A stretch of DNA of 64,000 bases from Lepidodermella squamata. Taxonomy: Eukaryota; Gastrotricha. Below are positions 53,710-64,000 of the stretch, piece after piece. The first letter of the stretch is position 1; each line of letters begins with the position of its first letter. The translations under genes and the position numbers were made by a program. The notes beneath the pieces were generated by a model that ran no database searches, had not been told where the DNA came from, and saw only the letters and a list, made by a program, of their open reading frames with translations. The stretch is taken from the NCBI GenBank assembly GCA_047495785.1, contig JBLDXI010000017.1:3472001-3536000 (forward strand), given 5' to 3'.

Positions 53710-56700
53710 GTGGCAGTAGCTGGAGGAACGGGAGTAGGAACAGGAACAGGGCATGGTGCAAAACTTGGAGGTATAAAAAGGGGACACACCTATAATGACG
53801 GCGAGATAAAATGATGTTTTAAAAATATTCGAGTGGAAAATAACACCGGCAAGGCATGTCTAGTTAATGTATGCATGCCAGGGGCAAAAATATTTACACC
53901 GGCTGGCACTGTCGTTTGGTGATGCCGGTGTGGGTGCAACCGTATAAAGCGCCTTACAGTCAAGAATATCGAAGCGACAGTAATCGACTGGGCTCCACAA
54001 CAATCGGTGTACACACTGGCTAACATTTACGCGCGTTGCTTAGCACCACTAAGCTATTGATGATACCGTGCTCTTAGCGCTACTCTACTACAATAAGGTG
54101 CGATCGCCTCATTGTCAATTCTAAATCTCGCCTCGGGAGATATGAGAAATCGCCAATCGCGATAGCTAAAGCATAATTCGATTGGCGGTTTATAGCAGTG
54201 CACTGAGTCTATAAAATGGATATTGGCTAATTAATTGGAACCGCCGCCATCATCATGAAAAAAATCTAGCATTTGATTTTTCACGTGGCGCATTCAAGTT
54301 GAATATCATATATTTTCAAATGGGCGGCTCTACCAAAGAAAACTACAAGTAATAGGAACAGCTGTTTTACCTATCGATATTATCACTAGAGTCAAAAGAA
54401 CTGATAATATTTCAACTGCCGCCCACAACAACCTGCTTGGGTCATTCGACGATAATTAAGTTGGCTCCCACGCCCACGCTAAACACAACGGCAAAAATGT
54501 GAGCGATTGGCTAAAAAGACTAAATATATTGAAATCCCCAGTGAAGATAATCTCGTGTAAGGCGAATACCAATAGACTACCTGAACAAGGGAAGCCTATT
54601 TCTTATGAGCATCTAGGATAAGTATTGTATAAACACGGCCGTATAACAAGTACGCGTGCGGGCCTCGTGACTCGGACGGCGGCGTCTAAGCTCCGCCCAT
54701 CGGCGCCGGTTGGTCGCTGCGTGCGCGACAGTCATAATATAAGCATTTATTACTGATGTAGGCCAATATTAAATGGCGCGACAGCGATGTGTCGTTTACA
54801 TCTAGGTGACGCCAGTCCTCCCACTTATTGCCTTTTGCAATGATAAGATGGCCCATCACATTATGTGGCCGGGCAAGAGTTGGAGATGATACTAATCAGA
54901 TGATCTCGTCCTCCCTTACTCGCGCACTCGTGTTATGATAGAAGCGTGTCTCATCAACTGGAACTTGGTAGCCATTGTTTGGCGCCAGAGGAGGCAAAGC
55001 TTAAAGAATAGGCTATATTACTCGAAGAGATGACCACTGTTCCGATCGTTTATCGTGATAGGTAATGCGCGCGTGCTAACCGCGATACTGAGCGCGTCGC
55101 GCCCCACAACAATAGGGCATATGTCGTAAGGCAAATGACTCCGCAACACAGCGGGAAGGATCAGAGAAATAATCGCCAAATCGCGTTTAACCGATTAGAA
55201 AACGAAACTGAGTCAGCGCCATGGCATATAATTCTCGACTTGGAAGGAAAGGAGATGGAATAAAAAAGTTGTTGCGGTGATTGCAATTTTGACTAAATTT
55301 TAGGCAACTGCGTCGGATGGTGATGTCGATTGCACGTTGTGTATCACGGTAGTAGGTGGGCCTCACCTGGGTGCCCTCTTGAGCGGGCAAAATCCGCGGG
55401 TGCACGCGCGGGGATAAACCTTTAGCCGCCCGGCACGCGCTGCGCGACATGCCTGTTGCGTCCGGCAGCTAAGCCCTGATATTGCCACTTTGATGTCCGG
55501 TTGTTAATCTGTTCAACAAATAGCCTCAGAGCAGCCGCCGATTTTGACGCCGAAAGAACAGCTGGACAAGTGCGCGACACTCGATATCGTTGATAGCATG
55601 ATATGCGGAACCAGTTAATCGCCGCCTATTTTAGTCGACTACTGGTGCCCTCTAATAACTACACACTTTCAGGCAAATTGGGATGCGAGTTATTCCCTTC
55701 GACAGTCTTTTCGATTTGTTTTCTCATTTATTGACTGACTGCTTATAGTCTTCAAATACTGGTAACCAAGTAGCCAAGTATTTTGAATGGAAGTTCTTGC
55801 GCAATAAAGGCGACGATAAAATATTCTCGGGTAGAATTCCACTGCCACTCTTCGCTGCCACCAACCAGCCCGCGTGAGGTTTAGTACAGACTGCGCCTTA
55901 AAGATAAAATAGGACGTCAAATTTCAGTCGTTAGATTTTCAGAACGTAGCGCTGCCAATTTTAACCCGTAATTTGAACAGGTGAGCGCGACCGGATTTTT
56001 CGGGAAATGTTTCTTCATTAAGGAAATAAAAAAAATTGTCCTACTTCTGATCGCCGGAAAAGGGACTGCGCTGTGAACATTTTATTTATCTTGCTCAACA
56101 TATCTGAATATTTTCGGTAATATTTCAGAAATAGATAATTTATTTTAGATAAGGCATGCATCGATAAGGATTCGAATTCGAAAATTATTTTTGGCTGTGA
56201 CTCGGAATATTTCGGATCAATGGCCAGTTGATTTTTCGGGATAAATTGTCGTAGGACTGTTTGATGGCTGCTTTTAAGTTGGCCCCTGTGTTACGTTTCA
56301 GGGTAATGTAAAAACAACGTTTGGAATTTTTTTTAACTGATAAAATTTGATTCTGGATTGAATGTGAGAGCTTTTGCCGGCCAATTTCGTCGACAACTCT
56401 TCGCGTTAACCTCCACGGTCTCTGTCCAACGATAGAATTCTATCGCGATTTTTATAGCTGCATTGTTCACAGGCGTGCAGCATTTCAATCCGCCAGTTTA
56501 ATTTGCGTTTTTCATCTTTCATCAATATATTATAGCTTATTTTCCACTTCCCGCTTGCATCAGCATTCGCGAGATTCAAAGCCACAAAATCAACCATTGT
56601 CGCCTTGAATTCCTGTTTGAAACTCCGATAAGGATACCTTCTCAAAATATTTTGTCAAAATATCCATGATTATTTGGGTTTCTGAAGTTGCCATTTTATT

Positions 56701-56988
56701 TCAAATGCACCGGAAACATAACAATAACAGAAAAATGAGCAAATAAACGTTGCGCCGGTTGTTTTCACACAACAATTAGGTTTCACTCGTAAATTTTCGT
56801 TGATGTGCAATACAATCCCAGCCATTCGTGGGAGTTCGTTGAACATAAAAGCAGAGGTTCCCGTCATGTTATAGACATTAACAAAAATTCCACGACTAGT
56901 TGCGAGTTTAAATCGCTGAGAAAATACTTTACTTTTGAGGTAAAAACTGTAACTCATGCGGACAATAACAAAAATAACAACGCAAGAG
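53710..56988. other. Gene-free 3.3 kb upstream of the Notch-ligand gene
   Basis: No supported gene. Includes several GC-rich patches (about 54.64-54.75 kb and 55.35-55.46 kb) amid AT-rich DNA and many GATA/TATC words (for example 53804-53808, 54837-54846). It is likely to hold the regulatory region of the ligand gene. Open frames at 55450-55187, 55920-55690 and 56645-56406 (all minus) show nothing recognisable. Confidence 0.5.
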
Positions 56989-58147
56989 CTAGGCTGTGTC
57001 CATGACATTAGAAAAACTCGATTGATCGCTCGCAGCCGAGTGAATTAAAATTGAAGCATTTAGCGGAGGTTCAACAAAAACCGACGGGAACGCGTGATCT
57101 ACACAAGTCCCCCCAGCAACCTGGTCTCTCGTTGATGACGTCGATGAGTGGATTTTTCGTTTAACTCTTAGCTGCGAAGCTTCTTTCGAAGCTGGGCTAA
57201 GCTGTTTTGCCGAGTTGCGAGCTCTTGTATTCGGAGATAAGGTTTCCATTTCGGAACACGTCCGCTTGGCGGAAAAGCGATATGAATACGGCGAGCCCAT
57301 GGCTGGGTTCATGTTCGGACTGTTGAAACTTCCGGCCCGTTTTGTTATCCTGGGAGGAGTTAAATTCATGTCGTCCTTTTTATCGCCGTCCTCTGATGAA
57401 AATAAACAAGTGAAGGGAATTATTGGAGAAATATTGAAGCTTCTAACCTGGACAAAAATGAAGGTCGGCTAAAATAGCACTTGCCGAGCCTTCAAAATCG
57501 AGCGCCATGACAGATTCTGATGAAACGTTCCGGGGCCGGCGTGACTGCGACTCAGTCGCTGGACGGCTGTTGAAGCTGCACACACGGTTGAACGAACCAA
57601 CCAATTCTTGCTCAGGATCAAAATCTGAGCACTCGTCGTCAGCTTCGCCTAGATCATTTTGCGTCAACTAGGTAAAATCAATATTTAATAATTCGTAAAA
57701 TATTTGATTCAATTTTTTTCTAACCTCACTGGCTTTTGGCACATCGACATTGTGTACTGTTACATCTTCTTCGATCAGCATTTTATTTGACTAAAATTTG
57801 CAGAATTTTTAGGTATTTTTCCCCCGAAATAGTTCAATTCAACTTACATCAGCTGCTTCGTCTTCGAAATCCTCTTCCAAGTACTCGCCGGTCGAGCAGC
57901 GCCTGAATCTAAGAGGCTGGCCGCTGAATCTATGCTTCTGCCCGATGTAGTTCGCTTTTCGCCGGCGTCGATGCATTCGAACTGAGTTGGAACGCATGAC
58001 TGGCGCCGAATCGGTGGAAGATTCGATGTCGGTGTTGTTTTCGACAAGGTTCTTAGATATCGGAACGGAATCGGCATTTTGAAGGCCGCGCACACCCCTT
58101 GAAGAGTTAGAATGAAGAGAGGGCGCCAATTCGCTGTCGCCGTACAT
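56989..58147 (-). CDS. FAM122/PABIR-like protein (possible PP2A regulator)
   Basis: Exons 58147-57848, 57790-57725, 57667-57448 and 57392-56989 give 329 residues, largely disordered and Ser/Arg-rich. Short blocks resemble FAM122/PABIR, inhibitors of PP2A-B55: APVMRSNSVRMHRRRRKA early, and RAGSFNSPNMNPAMGSPYS with KRTCSEMETLSPNTRAR later (compare RSNSAP, RMHSSRLHQIK and KRKCEMET in the human protein). Other visible parts are an acidic patch (YLEEDFEDEAAD) and VCSFNSR. No signal peptide or membrane span is seen. The splice sites are ordinary and all phases fit, so the gene itself is solid. The family assignment is tentative because it rests on small motifs. The ATG lies 267 bp from the eIF3F stop on the same strand. 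Confidence 0.6.
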
Positions 58148-58414
58148 AAGAAAGTAAAAATCTATTCAATACACATTTAGTAATTAGCGAAAAGTGGTCT
58201 TCTAAGCGTTAGTACATACGTACAATCCCCTGGATAACCTCAAAATACGATTTCTGATTTCATGCGGAGTTTTATTTTAGAACTCAACTCTCACCAGAAG
58301 CTCATATGCAATCGAGGAAAGATTTTAGTAAACCATATCGCATGTTTTTAAAAAGCCGTCGAACTAGCACACTTCTGAATGGCAACTGATCGCAGGTACC
58401 AACTTGATAACAGC

Positions 58415-59402
58415 TCAGGCCAGCATAAGAATCGCCTGGTTGAGGAGCATTTGCGTCTCAGCTAGCGAGGCCAGGTACGAAACGATGAGAGAATCGTGCT
58501 GCTCCTTTTCGCCACAGCCACTCGCAACAGCGGCTTGTTGAGGGAATGATAGTGACAGTGGAAGCGAGTTCAACAACGCGAGAATGCGCCGGGCCGTGTC
58601 CGATTTTCCTTCTGGTGTCAGGCGACCAGCAACAATGTCGTCGACTTGCTGCTGCAACGTGACCAGGGCTTGTCGCAGGCTTTTCACAAAAGACACCATT
58701 TGCTCTCGGGGATCTGTGCGGCCAAAACCTTGCGCCGTCAACAGCGCGGTATTATTGGGATTTGTTTTGGTTCCTTCCATCAGGGAAACTGAAAAATATC
58801 AAACATAAGTCTAAGGTTTAAGGTTTTGATTAAAGACACTTACATGCTACAAGATCGAGGGGCGTCGGGGTCACATTGACTGGAATAGGCGCGAACATAA
58901 TACCGTGGCTTGGCTTGTCAGGAACACCGAACCTTTGGCCGACATATGCGTTCAGATCAACCTTGTTCTTGCGTAACGACGCATCAACCGTCAGGTGCAC
59001 ACTTGGAGTAGTCGCCAGCAGATGCCGTTGTTGCGCTTCCGAGAGGCCCAGTTGATGGAAAGCGCGCTGGTGGAAGAAGTCATGGAAAATTGTGCTGACG
59101 GCAGTGAGTTCCAGCCCAGTCGCGAACCAACCGATGATGTACTCGGTCGGATTAGCCAGCTGCTCGTTGGCCATGCAAGTGCCAACGGTTTTTTTGTCCA
59201 TGTACAGCGATCCGTCAGTGTCTTCCTCGAATTGGACCGGGAAGCACTGCGTGGCTTCGTAAACACCCTGCCCGTCATAGGTTCCCAATAAAGCGCCAAC
59301 AACACGCCGATCAGCACGTGGGCGCTTCTCGTACATCTGCGCAATCTGGAACAAAACGACCGGACGAACCTTCAAAGTAGCACCACCAGCAGCCCAGACC
59401 AT
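58415..59402 (-). CDS. EIF3F: Translation initiation factor eIF3 subunit F
   Basis: eIF3F is one of the two MPN-domain subunits of eIF3. Exons 59402-58844 and 58788-58415 give 310 residues (human 357, which has a long Ala/Pro N-terminus that this protein lacks). The MPN domain begins LKVRPVVLFQIAQMYEKR and continues VVGALLGTYDGQGVYEATQCF, YIIGWFATGLELT and VHLTVDASL, with GIMFAPIPV after it. The JAMM metal ligands are not complete, as usual for this subunit. The C-terminal helical part ends SYLASLAETQMLLNQAILML, matching [23 protein letters not shown] of the human subunit. A Gln/Ala-rich insertion (SLSFPQQAAVASGCGEKEQ) lies before it. The ATG is preceded by ctgactttag at 24 nt. Confidence 0.93.
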
Positions 59403-59815
59403 TGTCAATAGAATTTACTCGTAAAAACTAAAGTCAGAAGCCAGATAAACAAAACTTTTTTATATTCCTGATCTTCGAATTCGAATTCGTAGTAAACGCA
59501 AGAAAGAAAGATGATGGTGGATTGAGGTTTCAATCGCTTGACTACAGCTCATAACGTGCGTTGACGAATATGCGACCACAAAAACGCAGGTAAGCAAAAA
59601 AACCAATTTTAGATATATGAAAGAAACACTCGTAGAAGAATCGCATTAGCAATGAGCTCGACGTCAACGATTTTCGATCATGTTGCAACGTTTTATAAGT
59701 AAAAATCACCTTCATATAACGAAGAAGGGCGACACGAAACCCCGAGTTCACAGAAATAATACAAGGATCACTTGTTAACGAATTAAGCAAACGGCAATTC
59801 GAAAGCTGCGATCAA
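59403..59815. other. Short intergenic between minus-strand genes
   Basis: 413 bp between the stop of the C19orf47-like gene and the eIF3F start. The frame 59790-59542 overlaps it but has no supporting features. Confidence 0.5.
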
Positions 59816-61132
59816 TCAACAACGAGATAGTGGGTGAGGAGCGGCAGCAGCATCTGTCGCGCCTTCCGATCTCCGGCCTCCCAGACGATTCAAAGCTGAT
59901 TTGCGGTTTGAGCTGGATTTAGCTCTGGGCTTTTCGGCACCAAGGCCTGGAATGGTGCGCACTTGAAAAATTTACGAACGATGTAAAGAGTAACCAATTA
60001 ATGAGTACCAAAAACTCACTCAATAATGAACCACGCTGTTCAATACGTGCTTTGCCAACGGCACCGCCACCGTCTAAGCGAGAAACGGCGCTTAATTTTT
60101 TATCGGGCATTACTGATCCAGACGCGCCCTGCCGTGGTCCCAAACGTTTGAGCGCGTCGCCTTTGAGCGTTGTTTTCAGGTTTCGAATAAGAACTGGTTC
60201 AAGTACTTTTTGCTGCGGCGCGGCAAGTCGTGATAAATTGTTTACAGGTTCGGGCGGAGGTAAATTTTTGTCCCGCCCGCCGTCAGCAGCCATGAGATCG
60301 CTACGCATTTTGCTACGGCCAACTAGCAAATTAATTTTTGTCATAATGATTTTGTCATTTGAACGTTATGAAATCGGCTAAACATACTTTCATCTGAATG
60401 GCGGTCCTCCGGATCTCTTGTTGCTGCCGAATTGGCAACGGAAAGCATGCGTAATGCTCTGGCCGTCTCGCCTCTGGCGACCCCGGCGTCCTCTGAGCGC
60501 ACAACACGCAAACGATGTATAGCCGATGTCCGAGATGGCTCTTTTGTTTCGCGCTGGTCTTTGAGTTGCTGTAATACAAAAGGAATGTGTGAATACACGA
60601 GAGCCTGAAACGCCCTACTTACTATATGAACAGGACTTCGTTTATGTGAATCGACTTCCATGTCATCGTCAGTCAGATCTTCGTCAGAATATTCGTTCCG
60701 CGATTTCGGGCGGTTGCTGCGACTGGAATTCGTCACTACAATTCAATTTAATTCAAACGAGACGTCAGAATTTTGCGTTTACATACCACTTTTTTCTTTG
60801 CGGACATCCCCGGATAGCCGCTTAGGCGGTTTTCGGTCATCATGCCTGCGAGAATGTCTTTTCCGGTCATCGGAGTCGTCACTAGCATTATCATCTTCGT
60901 CCATATCAGACTTTCGATCGTCAAGTATTTTTTGCACTTCTTTCTTTATTGCCAGCTGATCTCCGAATCGCGTAATTCCAAGTTCCTCGAGCTCTGAGCG
61001 CGATAAATCAACAACATATTCCAAGCGCAGGCGTTCGTTTGCGAAAATGTCTGCGTATTTTGCGATGCTGTGACTAGGAAGACCGGCGGCTGTAAATAAA
61101 GACTGCCAAACTTTACGCGACGGAATAGCCAT
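59816..61132 (-). CDS. SAM-domain protein of the C19orf47 family
   Basis: Exons 61132-60787, 60735-60623, 60568-60388, 60322-60020 and 59961-59816 give 362 residues. The first 70 residues form a SAM-like domain (VWQSLFTAAGLPSHSIAKYA, ELGITRFGDQLAIKKEV), matching the conserved N-terminus of human C19orf47. The rest is disordered. It contains a Lys/Arg/Asp-rich stretch (DASDDSDDRKRHSRRHDDRK) and recurring short RL or RLG motifs (AIHRLRVV, ALKRLGPR, ALNRLGGR) like the repeated RLG motifs of the human protein. The family is nuclear with poorly known function. The last acceptor is ttcaag. The ATG is preceded by ttatttcaag at 6 nt. It is divergent from the Ly6-like gene with 206 bp between the start codons. 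Confidence 0.75.
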
Positions 61133-61338
61133 AACAAACTTGAAATAAATCTCTAAACAAATCAAAGATGAGATAGAAAAGTCCAAACAATAGTTGAAGC
61201 GCAAAGTTAGATCAGCGCGTCTATTCAGCCTGGAAGGTGAGATAATAATTTGCGTGCAGACATGGTAATGGTGGTTGCAAGTAATTCCTACTGCTAGAAG
61301 AACGATATGCAATAGTAAATATTGCCAACTTTACAGCG
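61133..61338. promoter_or_regulatory. Likely bidirectional promoter
   Basis: The start codons of the C19orf47-like gene (minus) and the Ly6-like gene (plus) are 206 bp apart with no room for anything else. Splice acceptor-like sites close to each ATG (ttatttcaag and aactttacag) mean true transcription starts may be further in. A shared promoter is inferred from spacing only. Confidence 0.45.
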
Positions 61339-61904
61339 ATGATGAATGATTTAGCGAAAGTTATCAGCTTTGTCATTTTTGCTATCATAATTTATTCCGC
61401 AACACCTGGTGGGTTGAAATAACAAATAGATTTAATAACCGAATTTTCATGCGGAAATTTTTACCAAAGCTGAATCACAGGTATTCATGTCATGCTACGA
61501 ATGCAAAAACTGCGACTTCTCGAAAAATGAACCGAAGCAAGTGATGTGCGAGGTAGGATCAGAATTACTTGGAATCGAACCTTGGAAATCAGCAAATGCT
61601 TTCGTATTTTTTTAGATAACCAAACGATGCGCGGTAAGTAACGCTAACTTGAATGTTTTAACATTATTCTTTGCTAATAATATAGAAAATCGAATACAAC
61701 GCCGTGGTATATCACCGGACAGATCGAATGTGCGTAGATCGCTGCCCGGTAGGAATGCTTCAGAACTTGGGATTTGTCAAATATCACTGCTGCTTTGGAG
61801 ATGGATGCAACCGAGCGACTTCTGTTACGATTCAAAGTCTAGCAACTGACAAAGCTATATATGCCCTCAAGGTTATATTAATGTTCAAAATATTCGTTTC
61901 ATGA
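61339..61904 (+). CDS. Ly6/uPAR three-finger protein, probably GPI-anchored
   Basis: Exons 61339-61408, 61470-61552, 61616-61633 and 61686-61904 give 129 residues. A hydrophobic signal peptide (KVISFVIFAIIIYSATP) leads into a single three-finger domain with ten cysteines: CYEC, NC, MC, RC, MC, RC, CC and the diagnostic GCN at the end (HCCFGDGCN). A hydrophobic C-terminal segment (AIYALKVILMFKIFVS) with a short spacer fits a GPI-attachment signal. Such proteins act outside cells, often on ion channels or receptors. The third exon is only 18 nt (six codons, ITKRCA). The exon 2 acceptor must be accaaag for the frame to hold. The ATG sits 2 nt after aactttacag. AATAAA is at 61921-61926. The partner is unknown. 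Confidence 0.85.
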
Positions 61905-63490
61905 GTATGCATTCATTCATAATAAATTCACCTTTTTTCTAAGAGTCCATTCTTGCCTAATGTTTGCATCTTTGTTACCGGGTTCAGAGCTTAGGATTCG
62001 CAAAAATCATATTTCTCGATAACCGAAAGTAGAGAGCAGGAGTCATTCTAAATAATATGCTGGTAGCTGTCAGTCAAGTATAGCTATCAATCGATCGACT
62101 ATCAATAATCAAGATTCAGAGTTAAAGACATCAAAAACGATAACAGATCAGATCTGGGATAAAAAATGCACACTGAGCTTCTCTAGCAGAGAAGAGAAAG
62201 CTTGCTTTCATGAAAATAAGAGACAAGATAGGAGAAATGGCTGCGGTAACACTCGAAAACTTGAAAAGAAGCATTCAGCTTGGTGATCACTTCTTCCAAG
62301 ACAGATAAAGGTTTTCCATATACCGAATAACGAAGGCCCCGTTTGGACGATCGCCAAACACCAAGGGAGGAGAATATCGGTGTCGCAGCGCTCAGCTAAT
62401 GGAGCGAGCGTTCGCGCCATCTCATCTCAACTCTGTCGCAACTGCGACGTCCCCTTGTCTGAAAACTCATTCCGATTAACCACTGCGAACCTTTCGTTTC
62501 CCAAATATCTTTGAAAGAGATTCATGAAAAACGTATTGATTTGACTCATTTGCAAGCCGGTGATTAGGCAAGTTCAGTATAGCAAGAAGGACACCAAACG
62601 AGGAAATAGAGACGGAAACAAAAACCTAACCGGTTCCACCCTAAAATTCGGTCAAGTTTATTTGAAGAAAGATGTTTTAGTTAGCTTTCATTGCTTAAGG
62701 CCAGTTGATTTTGATTTTATTAGAAATATTGTGACAAAAGCTTTGCATATATAGTAATAATTAGTACCAATCAGCTATATTGGGAACCTTGACATATGTT
62801 GATGTCTTGATGCGCGCGCCCGCAGTTTTGGGACTGGGTTATTCGTTTCCAACCTTCGCGAAGACCGATCCCCTACGGATGCGATGGATCTAAATCTATC
62901 CTAGATCTAGAACATTTACTGCCAACTGCCTAATCTACTGACGACTGAGTGTGTGCGTGCAAGAGATGGCCTGACAATCTGATGACAAACGACGATGTTA
63001 ACAGTCAACTGAGCCAGTTTACTTATTCGCAATTTGCAGGGATTTCATGATTTTCAGTTTCAACATAACTCGTACCTAGACGCCGAATAGAAACGATCGA
63101 TGATGTTGAGCTCTCTTGGCTTTCCCTACAGTTTACATGTTCCAAGATTGCTTCATTATGATCGAAGATCGCACACTTTCTCTGTAAACGGTGGCTAACA
63201 CATATTCAATGCTAATAATTATTCATGTGGGTTAGCATTTGGCACAAAGTATCGCTTAGCGGCTATAGTTTGTTGAGGCTCATGCATATTCAATTTTAAT
63301 GCTTGTTTACTAGCTAGTGCAGCGATGCTGGTCTTGCTTTTCGCAAAATGATGCTCGGTAATCGAGTTTTGAGTAGGTATTACTTTTTGCTCCAGCACTG
63401 TTAAAGGTTTTGTACTTTTTGGTTGCTGATCGCCCTAATTTCTGAGAAGTAATTTGATTTGAATTAACGTAAATAGGTTTTAAAACGATC
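61905..63490. other. Intergenic upstream of the elongase gene
   Basis: No gene recognised. AT-rich, with small frames at 62208-62420 (minus) and 62560-62754 (plus) lacking features. A short GC-rich patch (gcgcgcgcccgc) lies at about 62.81 kb. Confidence 0.5.
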
Positions 63491-64000
63491 ATGCCCAGCC
63501 AACCAGTTGTCATTCGCGAGCTTGCAGGCACATTCGACAATCAGGCTGATGTGTGGTTCGATTTCGAAAAGTCGTTTCCTCACGATGCTATTCGCCATTG
63601 GTTCCAGAACCATAAGCACTGGAGCATATACCTGGGCATTGCTTACATCATAATCACATTGGCTGGGAAGCGTCTGATGGAGAAGCGCGAACGCTTTGAG
63701 CTACGATCTTTATTGCTGCTGTGGAATTGTGTTATGGCTGTTTTCAGTCTTTTTATCGCTGTACGTGTTAGCCCGTTTTTCTTTCGGCGTCTATATCATT
63801 CAACTGTGGTAAGATCAAGCATGCCAAAATGCGCGTTATCTCCAATTTAATCATTTTCAGTATGGAGCTGTATGTGACGGAAATTATGGTATTACAGCTT
63901 TCTCTTTTTTTAATAATTTCTTGAATCAAACTTTTATCCGCCGCCAACAGAAAATACAACCCCGGTAATATCTAAGCGTTTTTAATATGCTAATGCTAAT
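63491..64000 (+). CDS. ELOVL6: ELOVL6-type fatty acid elongase, 3' part outside window
   Basis: ELOVL enzymes condense malonyl-CoA with acyl-CoA in the ER to lengthen fatty acids. Only the 5' end is present. Exon 1 (63491-63808) encodes FDFEKSFPHDAIRHWFQNHK, the first membrane span (WSIYLGIAYIIITLAG), then LRSLLLLWNCVMAVFSLFI, which matches the LR.LLLLWN..LAVFSI.G segment of ELOVL6 and ELOVL3. Exon 2 starts at 63861 (YGAVCDGNY), aligning with the SVCD region. It probably ends at 63888, after which a 14-nt exon (63951-63964) fits the phase but is unproven. The catalytic HxxHH box would lie past the window edge. No clear acceptor-type site is adjacent to the ATG. Confidence 0.8.

Noticed and set aside
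55350-55460. GC-rich block considered as a tRNA or rRNA fragment
   Set aside because: No A box/B box pair or cloverleaf could be drawn.
63861-63966. Reading straight through from elongase exon 2 to a TAA at 63966 as the end of the protein
   Set aside because: It would give an elongase lacking the HxxHH active site; an intron after 63888 and continuation past the window fit the family better.

Overview
This is nuclear DNA of an animal, very probably an ecdysozoan invertebrate. A nematode, perhaps an early-branching one, or a close ally fits best, but the window alone cannot settle it. Every protein gene is intron-bearing, with mostly 45-65 nt GT-AG introns, AATAAA signals downstream of stops, and conserved eukaryotic products. 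The PAR-1/MARK tail and the small DSL ligand look ecdysozoan. I rebuilt 20 genes by joining exons in phase and checking the products against known families.

Layout. 1-4.9 kb (minus): RRP12 (3' end outside the window) and mitochondrial RNase P subunit PRORP, 66 bp apart. 5.3-5.9 kb: reverse transcriptase relic. 8.7-9.2 kb (plus): calmodulin. 9.7-13.2 kb: gene-poor, with a possible retroelement relic. 13.2-16.1 kb (plus): LigB/DODA-like dioxygenase, TRAPPC1, TMEM164. 18.0-19.8 kb (plus): BCAS2/SPF27 and SRPRB. 20.1-22.2 kb (minus): ANGEL-type EEP nuclease. 24.2-29.4 kb (plus): 16-exon LRPPRC-like PPR protein. 30.1-37.4 kb (minus): NHL-like propeller protein, nephrocystin-3-like protein, PP5 phosphatase. 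38.36-38.93 kb: palindromic element with two facing tRNA-Asn-like copies. 41.5-45.0 kb (plus): MARK/PAR-1 kinase. 47.3-48.7 kb (plus): eIF4A3. 49.9-53.7 kb (minus): Delta-like Notch ligand. 57.0-61.1 kb (minus): FAM122/PABIR-like protein, eIF3F, C19orf47-like SAM protein. 61.3-61.9 kb (plus): Ly6/uPAR three-finger protein. 63.5 kb to the end (plus): 5' part of an ELOVL6-type elongase.

Most genes serve housekeeping RNA work (RRP12, PRORP, BCAS2, ANGEL, LRPPRC, eIF4A3, eIF3F), secretion and membranes (SRPRB, TRAPPC1, TMEM164, ELOVL), or signalling (calmodulin, PP5, MARK, Notch ligand). Co-oriented neighbours are often only 66-310 bp apart, and most start codons lie just downstream of a 3' splice-site-like sequence, which suggests spliced-leader trans-splicing and perhaps operons. 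AAG 3' splice sites recur.

The points most worth a second look are the trans-splicing signal, the combined DSL+DOS Notch ligand, the LigB dioxygenase with a repeat in its metal-site loop, the tRNA-bearing palindrome, the nephrocystin-3-like protein without a P-loop, and the 18-nt microexon in the Ly6 gene. I found no CRISPR array, prokaryotic operon or obviously novel multi-gene defence-like system.
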